Positions 56,601 to 64,000 of a stretch of DNA of 64,000 nucleotides are shown piece by piece (within the stretch, counting starts at the first letter, position 1; every line of letters starts with the position of its first letter). The stretch comes from Hirudinaria manillensis. Lineage: Eukaryota; Annelida; Clitellata; Hirudinida; Hirudinidae. The stretch spans positions 3,787,501 to 3,851,500 of the forward strand of contig CM067526.1 in assembly GCA_034509925.1 (NCBI GenBank). Reading direction: 5' to 3'. Below the pieces are notes generated by a model, which searched no databases, was not told where the DNA came from, and was given only the letters and a program-made list of their open reading frames with translations. The position numbers and the translations under genes are program-made.

Positions 56601-57323
56601 ATGGATGGATGGATGGATGGATGGATGGATGGATGGATGGATGGATGGATGGATGGATGGATGGATGGATGGATGGATGGATGGATGGATGGATGGATGG
56701 ATGGATGGATGGATGGATGGATGGTTTTATTTTTTAAATTGTTTAAAATCGTTGGTTGTTGTTTGTAAATAATCTCTATTTGCTATTTATTTCGATACAT
56801 GCCTCGAGATAAGCAACGATTTGTATTCCGAATTTCAAGCGATTGTTGGAAATTAATTTCTATTTTATTTTTCATTTCAGACTCGCCGTACAACAGCAGC
56901 GGTGGTGACATTCAGACGGGTTATTCACACTTCGACATCCAGACCACCTCGAACAGTTCGAAAAGCTTCTTCAGCAGGAGTCACTACGCATCGACGACTT
57001 CCTTCGACCAGCAAGGTCTCCTGCCCTGCAACCCTTCGCCCCCTTCGACCGCGCCCCCGTTCGCAACCGCTTCTGCCACTTCTCTGCCCTCGTTTCTCTT
57101 TCCGAATCTTCCGAGTAGTTCGCTCTCTCAGTCGTCAGCAGCTTTCCTCAACCACCTTCCTCTATCGGCCTCCTACCCGATCTCCCAGTCCTCCTACTGC
57201 CGCCATCAGACGCCCGATACCCCGTCCTACGCCAACAACCCCGAAGAGGTCGAGGGGAGTCACTACTCGTCCTTTCAGGGACCTGATCACGTGGATTACG
57301 GTCACTACAGACATGCGCAGTAG
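50691..57323 (+). CDS. FoxF: FoxF-type forkhead transcription factor, 624 aa
   Basis: Coding exons 50691-52122 and 56881-57323 join at phase 1 across a 4,758-bp GT-AG intron. The forkhead domain (about residues 279-380) runs from [15 protein letters not shown] through [20 protein letters not shown] to [17 protein letters not shown]. The last block ([15 protein letters not shown]) and [14 protein letters not shown] are typical of FoxF and separate it from FoxC, FoxL1 and FoxQ1. It binds DNA in the nucleus. FoxF genes specify visceral and other non-somatic mesoderm in bilaterians. The N-terminal region is long (278 residues against a few dozen in vertebrate FOXF1), rich in Asn, Ser, His and Gln, then acidic just before the forkhead. 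A single intron after the forkhead is also the vertebrate layout. ATG 50,691 (A at -3) was chosen because a strong acceptor ends at 50,645. Without that splice, an in-frame ATG at 50,604 would add 29 residues. Confidence 0.93.
52123..56880 (+). other. FoxF intron
   Basis: A 4.76-kb intron. Its middle (about 53,700-56,400) is poorer in simple repeats and richer in GC than the intergenic DNA, as expected if it holds enhancers. It contains a CAT/pyrimidine array at 53,624-53,690, TCACGTGA at 56,374-56,381 and a (GGAT)51 array at 56,519. A 148-codon minus-strand frame (55,659-56,105) has no recognisable domain. Confidence 0.75.
56519..56722. repeat. (GGAT)51 array next to the FoxF 3' splice site
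   Basis: A perfect tetranucleotide array of 204 bp, preceded by four GGTT units. It ends about 158 bases before the acceptor at 56,880. Repetitive frames through it (WMDG repeats) are artefacts. Confidence 0.98.
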
Positions 57324-57482
57324 AAGCGTAATTTCAATTTAGTTAATCTTCGTACGGGCGGTGTTCAAATTTCTTGGACCTTTGCGAAACCAGGGGGGTA
57401 TTGGAGGAGATTGGGGATGGTTAGGGGGCTGTGGCGATCTGCGAATGATTTCCTTCGAATTGAATCGATTCAGTATTTAATT

Positions 57483-57488
57483 AATAAA
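57483..57488 (+). terminator. Candidate FoxF poly(A) signal
   Basis: AATAAA lies 160 bases after the stop codon. A second AATAAA follows at 57,675-57,680 and could give a longer 3' end. Confidence 0.5.
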
Positions 57489-58229
57489 TAAATTAATTAA
57501 ATGGAACGATTTAATATTTAATAATTTTATTGTAAAACACATTTCGCCAAATGCAGTTCTTCATTTGTTTCCGAGCTTGAGAAGTGAAACCATTTTTAAC
57601 GAAATCAATGGCAGTATTATTTATAGATTTGGTTGCATTTTTTTAAAAATCATCAATCATTCATCTAGAGACGAAATAAATCCAACAAAACTTGAACGTC
57701 TTCCTTGCTCATTTGAGAATTATCCTCGTCTCCGAGAATGAAGATTTTCGTGTTTATTGGCAGCTAATTACTCGATTATTTATTAATTAATATTATTATT
57801 ATTACTATTTTTGGCTAAGTGAGGCTGCATGGGGTGATTGCCCACATTGAGTGGGTGGTGGAGATGGGTAGAAAGAGTTGACCATGCTGAGAAGCGAATA
57901 CCGAAAACCGTACGAGTGCAACTGGCTCCCCGTAATCGTAGTTTAGTACTCATTTTTATCAATTAGAATGACGCTGTCTAATTGCAATCTGATAAGGAGA
58001 TAAATTGTGGACATTATAACTGATTGCGTTCGTGCCATTTCTCAGCAGCATCGGCAGGCTGCGTTCAACACCTGACAGATCCCGATTCGAAAACATCCCT
58101 TCGCTCCATCATCCTCCTCCTCCTCCTCCTCCACCTCCTCCGCCCTTCTCTCCATCTACACGCCAACTAAGAAAAGACATCCGTCTGAACATTCAGACCG
58201 CCAGTCAGGCATCCACTCGGAGAGAGATA

Positions 58230-58460
58230 CGCGCACACACGGAGCAGATAGCGGGCCGGGAAACGACGGCCAGGTGCCGCTCCATTTTTTGATCGTCTGC
58301 TTCCGCCATTTAATCTCGGCCGAGTCACGTGGTTGCCGAAAAATGGCGCCCGAGGAGCGGTCAGTGATTGGACGGGGAGTTGTTGTCTTTCCAAATACCG
58401 GGGCAATCGAGTTACATAAAGGTCGAATCTCCCATTTCAGGAATTGACTGGAACGACCGG
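58230..58460 (-). promoter_or_regulatory. CpG-rich promoter-like patch
   Basis: It contains CACGTG (58,324 region), AATGGCGCC, an ATTGG/CCAAT box near 58,366 and, on the minus strand, AAATGGCGGAAG, which combines YY1-like and ETS-like cores. The patch is rich in CpG compared with its surroundings and has no TATA box, as in a housekeeping promoter. The motif order favours minus-strand transcription, but no clear first exon could be defined. Confidence 0.35.
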
Positions 58461-58851
58461 GTAACCTTAGAACGACCACGTAGCTTGGAAAATCAGACGA
58501 TAGTGGATATTTCGCATCTGAGATATTTTTCGTCGTAGAAATTTATTTGTTAAGGAGATGCGAGTTGCCGTGATAAAACACTTGTGAGCTGTGCTATGTT
58601 CAAGTGGTCTGTCAGAGATGAGAAGCCAGCGATGTTCCTTGGATGTTGCTCCGTAATTATTCATAAATAAAATTAATTATTCATAAATCATAAATATATT
58701 AATCATTCATTGGAAATTCTTCTAATCGGACTTGTATTAATGAACGTATCAACTAATCTGGTCCAAAGATTTATGGTCATTAGCAGCACAGGATACGAAT
58801 TTATAAGTTATAATAATGGCCTGCGATAATAAATTATTACAATAATATAGA

Positions 58852-58920
58852 CATGTATATGTATGTATGTATGTGTGTGTTTGTGTGTGTGCGTGTGCCT
58901 TAACGCGCGCGCGTGTGCGT
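58852..58920. repeat. (GT)n / (GTAT)n / (GC)n compound array
   Basis: GTAT units pass into GT repeats and then an alternating CGCGCGCG stretch. The alternating purine-pyrimidine run can adopt Z-DNA. Confidence 0.9.
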
Positions 58921-61083
58921 TCTTGTTAGTACGTGTTACAAGATCAAATTGTGAGAAATAACGTACAAATGATGCCGTTGTTATCGGAAGACTTATCGAC
59001 ATTTCGACAGTTTCGTAAGAGTCCTTTTTGGTGCATGTTTACGTTACGAAGTTCAGTGACCCAAATAATAACTTTTAGGCAGCCTTTTCGGCATTTTAGA
59101 GGCAAAATATAAAAAGGAAAAATGCCTTCTTTCCAATCACTGGAAACATCGTAATGAGGAAGAGAAGCTGGCAATTAATCAGCACCATTTGGAGCTGGTA
59201 TCGCATCTCGAACACCTTTCCAGTCCTGGCGATTATTTATTCAAACTCCAGATCAAAGGGGAGAGGCTCCATTAAACTTTCTGCCACAAGAGAACCGATG
59301 CGAGATCTTCAGAGGTCGAGAAATGGCAGGGGAATTCGGAGAGTCGAGCGAAGAATCGGCGTAGATTTAACGCTCGGATCTGCCTAATGACATAATGCGC
59401 TTCCGTTTAATGACTTCTCTTCCGTTCGGCGAAACCACGTCATGCATCGATGAATTGCTTCCAGGTCGTCATTAATTTGCCATCAAATTCGATTGAACGA
59501 TCTCGAAATCAATCAAATGTTGAGATTTGCATCACCGGATTGATTGATTTATCGATTTGATCGATAGTCTTTTGTGATTGATTGATTGATTGGTTTATTG
59601 ATTGACTTGATTGAAAGCTCTGCGGATGACTGAATTTAATTAAATTGTTTGATTTTTAAATAACCTTAATGATCAAATTAAGGGCTTAATTTCCCTTTGT
59701 ACTTGTTCATGACTTGTTGTCCCAGGTGACTTACTGTCCAGTACAGGATTAATTGGCAGTTATCAAGGAATATTTTATTGTTTAATTCGAATTTGAAATT
59801 CATTTTATTAAGTATTTATTTATTTATTTATTTATTTATTTATTAAATAATTCATTAAATATGAAAATTTGTCATCCAAGATTAAATGCCTGGAGATCTA
59901 AATTCTTCGTTTAAATTTAAACTGAGTGACCTATCGACCTTGTCACGTGATGACTTGAATTTACGATTGCATTTCAAGCATTCAACCTCAATTATCTTTT
60001 AATAACTTGGCTTTTATTCTTTAAGAATTGCTTAATCCATTGAATTTCATCAATAGTTTAGAAATAATTTTAACAATTTAATTTCAAATCGACTTTTTAA
60101 CCTGTCCTAATTCTTAGAAATGATTTACAAAAACAAAATGTCCATCAAATGGTTCAAATGGAAAAAAACAAATTAAAAAAAAAAACAAATAAAAAATAGT
60201 TTAAATAAATCATTCGTGCAAATAATTAGTGAGATTTAGTGAGAGGAGAGATGTAGGTTAAAAGGAGAGGGTTATCAATGACAATCAAAAGACTTGCTAT
60301 CACTTTCTTTATCACTTGCTCCTTTCATCTTTCCAGGACTCCAGGGAATAAAAGATGGCGGACGAACTAGGTTTTTAGACTTGGGAGGTTTATTTAGCCA
60401 GTTGTGTCCTAAAACTGCTAATCACCTCGTTCTATGTCTGGCTTTGTTTGATTGCTTACAAGGAATCCGTTTGTTGTTGTCTCCGAGTTTGTTGTTTCTG
60501 TCGACCGTTGTCCTGACATCAATGGATTTTTTATCATTTTGTTTTATACAAAACCTTTTCGCACTCGCAACGGCATTTTGCAATAATAAATAAATATGTG
60601 TGTGTGTGTGTGATAGTGAAAATATTGGTTTTCAAATAAAAATAAAAATAATAATAATAATAAAATAATAATAATAATCATATAATAATGATATTAAAAA
60701 TGCGATTCTCCGAAGAAGAGTGGAATTGATGACGATTGAGGTCCAAAAAAATTTTTTGCTACAAAGAATTGCTTCCGACATTTTGTCTTTTAGTCCTATC
60801 CTATCTTCCTATCCAGAGAGGAATGGGTGATTAATAATAAATAATAATATTATTAATATTAATATTAACGATAATAATAATAATATATTAACAACTGCGG
60901 CTATAATGCTCTAATTATTACTATTATTATTATTAATATTATTATTATTGATTTCTTTTAAATCAATTTTAATCATCACGTGGCACTATGCAACTGTAGG
61001 TCAAACCGTGATAATTATAAAATTGAAATTTTAAAAAGTGAAATTGTATTGATTTAATTTAATTTTGATTTTACCCATAGTAA

Positions 61084-61118
61084 CGACGACGACGACGATG
61101 ATGATGATGATGATGATG
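61084..61118. repeat. (GAC)n(GAT)n array
   Basis: Five GAC units followed by six GAT units. Further mixed ATC/GTC arrays occur at about 61,415-61,470, and GAT clusters at about 61,885-61,980. Confidence 0.9.
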
Positions 61119-62633
61119 CCTGTGATGGTGGTTGTGATATTTGGTTTTATGATATTTTGTCAACAATAAGTAATGTTTTGTTTTAAATAACAAACAAATT
61201 TATAACTTATTCTAATTTTCCACGACGACATTTTATCGGAGTTGTTATTGTAAAAAATAAAAATATTATCATCATTGTTTATGCCGCTCATAATTGTTGC
61301 CATGGTTATGTAAGCAAAGCAGTTGTTTATGTTAACAATAACATTTAATAATAATAGCAATTATTATTAGTAATATATTATTATTATTACTATTATCATT
61401 ATTTTTGTTATTATCATCATCATCATCATTATCATCGTCATCGTAGTCGTCATCGTCATCATCATCATCGTTATTAGAACTTATCATTAGTCAATTGTTT
61501 ATTTCTGACTTGAATGAAATGTTTCACAAAACCTCAACCAAACAATGACGTTAAAATTATGAAATTAAAATTATGAAATTGAAATTATGAATTTAAATTA
61601 TGAAATTGAAATTATCAATTGAGTAATTTATGAATCATTGGCTCTGAATTTTGATTGGCAAGAATTTGGCGATAGAATTTGATTTCCAATGGCATTTCAG
61701 ATGTCGGAATGCATGACGGAGCGTGAAACGCCGGTGGATGACAGAAGCTGATTGTTGACAACGTCCTGACTCGACTTGGTGACTGATTCGAATAGAGATT
61801 GACGGACGGGTTGATGAAAGTGAATGAAAGAATGTCTCGTATCTGAGATGCTGAGATGAAGTCCCGATGTTGTTGCTGCCTCTGCTGATGCTCCTGATGA
61901 TGATGATGATGATGATAACGATACCACGGATGATGATGATTATGATGATGACGATGCCAAGGGAATGATGATGATGACGATCATGCCGCGACAGAACATT
62001 GATCGAGAAATTACTGATCGGGCAATTAAATGCCCATAACATTCTCACATATTGGGCGTGTAATCACAGGGTCCCAGTAAAAATCTTTTTGTTTCAACAC
62101 TCCCTGTTGGGGAACTTCCTCGGGATGATGTAATCATTCTATTAATCGCTTATTAATAATCAGAACCATTAACCAATTACCATCAACCAAGGGCAGTCAC
62201 GTGCCTCTATTATTTACCTTTTCGTTCGGTCGGAACTGACTGTAGGTCTTCATTTGTCAGAGAATTTTTCATTTCATCGGATATGGTTTTTTTTTAAACT
62301 CTAATCCATAAAAAAAACCTTTTTTTTTTCTTAGAAAATATTGAAATATTACGTGAGAATTTGAGACATGAGATTATAAATGAATATGTAATCGGATTTA
62401 GGGGAGAGCGGCGGGAGGGGGTAGAGGAAGCTATACCACCGTAGACCTTCCTCTTCAACTCCCTCCAGAAAATATTCTTCCCTACTGATATTTAAAAGTG
62501 AATAGCAATGAATATATAATTTAAATTTGCTACTTATTCGTGGTGACCAATTCAATGTCAAACTGCTAAACAATCGTGCTAAAGACGTGCTAAATAGTTA
62601 ACATTTATTAATGATAATATGATAATAAATGCA

Positions 62634-62720
62634 TTATTATTGTTATTGTTATTATTATTATTATTATTATTGTTATTATTATTATTGTTATTGTTATTAT
62701 TATTATTATCTTTATTATTA
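62634..62720. repeat. (ATT/GTT)n array
   Basis: ATT units are interrupted regularly by GTT. Confidence 0.93.
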
Positions 62721-64000
62721 TTAAATCGTGAGTTATATTTAAAGTCCCCAAATGAGACATGAATAATTGATTGGATTGGTGGTGCGCCACCTGGCGATTG
62801 TTCAAAAAGCGAATCTTTAATCTAATCGTTCTTTAGGGTTGTGTTTTCAATCTTTGAATCATAATTTTGGGGGCGAAAATCAATTTATTTTATTAGTTTT
62901 AAAATTAAATTTTTTTTTAATTTTTAAACCGGAATTTTTTATTAAAAATTGTTGAAAATATAAAACTATTTGCAAATTAATGTATTAATTTGTAAAGTTA
63001 TTTAGCCGCCATTCATTCAACTTCATACAAATTCCCGTTTAAATTTAAATTTCTTATGTCGTTCAAATATCAAATATTTGCTTGGAAATTCTTCCTAATA
63101 TTTTCCGATGGCAAAAATGGTCCTGCTTAATTAAGGAGTTCCGAGAAACAATCAAAACAATGCACTCGAACAGAGGCAGGTGAGAAGGAATTGAAGATCC
63201 GTATCGATACACTCGAGTGTTCTTAATCATTCGCTTGCATGCATAGCAACCGATGTCCATAGCAACGGATACGATATAATTAGATTCGGCCTTCGTGTTG
63301 GCTTTCTACGATAAGTCACTGCGAGTAAAAGTTTGGATGTCGAGACATGGAGACGCGTGGAAGTGTGGAAAGGAAAGCAGTTTCGGCGGTTGGAAGGAAT
63401 AAAATCCAGGGACGTCGCATTTTGTCGGCTGGAAATGTTCCGCTCGAAGTTGGTCAACATTGTTGCTTTCTTTGGTTAATCGATCGTTTCCTTAGGTACT
63501 CTTAAGTAGATCTTTTGGAGGTATTCTAAATATTATATATTTATATTATTTCTGAGAAATAATTTTAAGGCTGTCCTGATTCAATTTAATTTGTTTATCC
63601 GTTTATCTTGGATATTAGTGATGTTTTTGAGATCTTTGTGAATCTTTGTGAGTCCATATTTTTAACTCTCTCCGCTCCAAGAAAATTCTTCATCATCATC
63701 ACCAATGGGTCACTACGCTGACGGAAATTTATTAAATTTTATTGATAATTTGTGAATTTAATTCAATGTTTAGACTGCGATCACGTAAGCTGTTCGAATG
63801 TCCCGTTGAAAAATAAATATATAATTTAAATTATGCATGTTTTTTCTATGAATTTGCTTGAAAGAAAATTGTAGATAATAATAAAATTAAACAAATTCTT
63901 TATTATTTTAAGGTAGTAAGCATTACGATATTCTTTGTCGTTTTATTCAGTCTACATACTTCATCAGACTTTATTCATGGCACTATATTCCCTCAGAAGA

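Larger units (their letters stand above)
57489..64000. other. Intergenic region downstream of FoxF
   Basis: No gene is supported. The region holds a CpG-rich promoter-like patch (58,230-58,460), GT-type and GAT-type arrays (listed), TCACGTGA at 59,943-59,950, an (ATTT)n run near 59,816-59,850 and AT-rich filler. Frames seen here are short or low-complexity. Confidence 0.6.

Noticed and set aside
56448-56772. WMDG-repeat protein of about 100 residues
   Set aside because: It is open in all three frames because a 4-bp repeat contains no stop codon, and it lies inside the FoxF intron.

Overview
This is a window of an AT-rich animal genome, full of microsatellites. Genes have GT-AG introns, TATA boxes and AATAAA signals, and intergenic DNA is dominated by (AAT)n, (GAT)n and (GGAT)n arrays. 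A FoxF forkhead gene and secreted proteins built from vWA, EGF and chitin-binding modules point to an invertebrate bilaterian. The sequence alone does not let me choose between, for example, a lophotrochozoan and an invertebrate deuterostome.

Layout. Bases 1-27,305 hold no gene I can defend. They carry arrays, a poly(A)-tailed retroposed fragment (about 2,361-2,630, minus strand), a promoter-like patch (about 2,920-3,075) and a decayed Helitron (13,597-15,483, minus strand) with recognisable helicase remnants and both termini. Bases 27,306-43,015 hold a head-to-tail cluster of three related plus-strand genes. The first is a broken copy. The second is an intact nine-exon gene (620 aa: signal peptide, lysozyme-like domain, vWA, unknown beta-rich domain, two EGF, one chitin-binding domain). 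The third is an intact eighteen-exon gene (977 aa: same start, then a reduced EGF and six chitin-binding domains separated by tiny linker exons). Their likely role is in a chitin-containing extracellular matrix or in glycan recognition.

Bases 43,016-48,870 are intergenic and include a second copy of a CCAAT-box module that lies just upstream of FoxF. Bases 48,871-57,323 hold FoxF: a TATA promoter, a probable untranslated first exon, a coding exon with the whole forkhead domain, a 4.76-kb intron, and a last coding exon. Bases 57,324-64,000 are intergenic, with a CpG-rich promoter-like patch near 58,230-58,460.

The most interesting system is the vWA cluster. Its N-terminal domain has the sequence layout of a lysozyme or lytic transglycosylase, joined to adhesion and chitin-binding modules in symmetric phase-1 exons, with one tandem copy dying and another expanding its chitin-binding repeat. 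Second is the near-duplicate of the FoxF promoter module 4.4 kb upstream. All exon models were made by eye from splice signals, reading phase and comparison among the paralogues.
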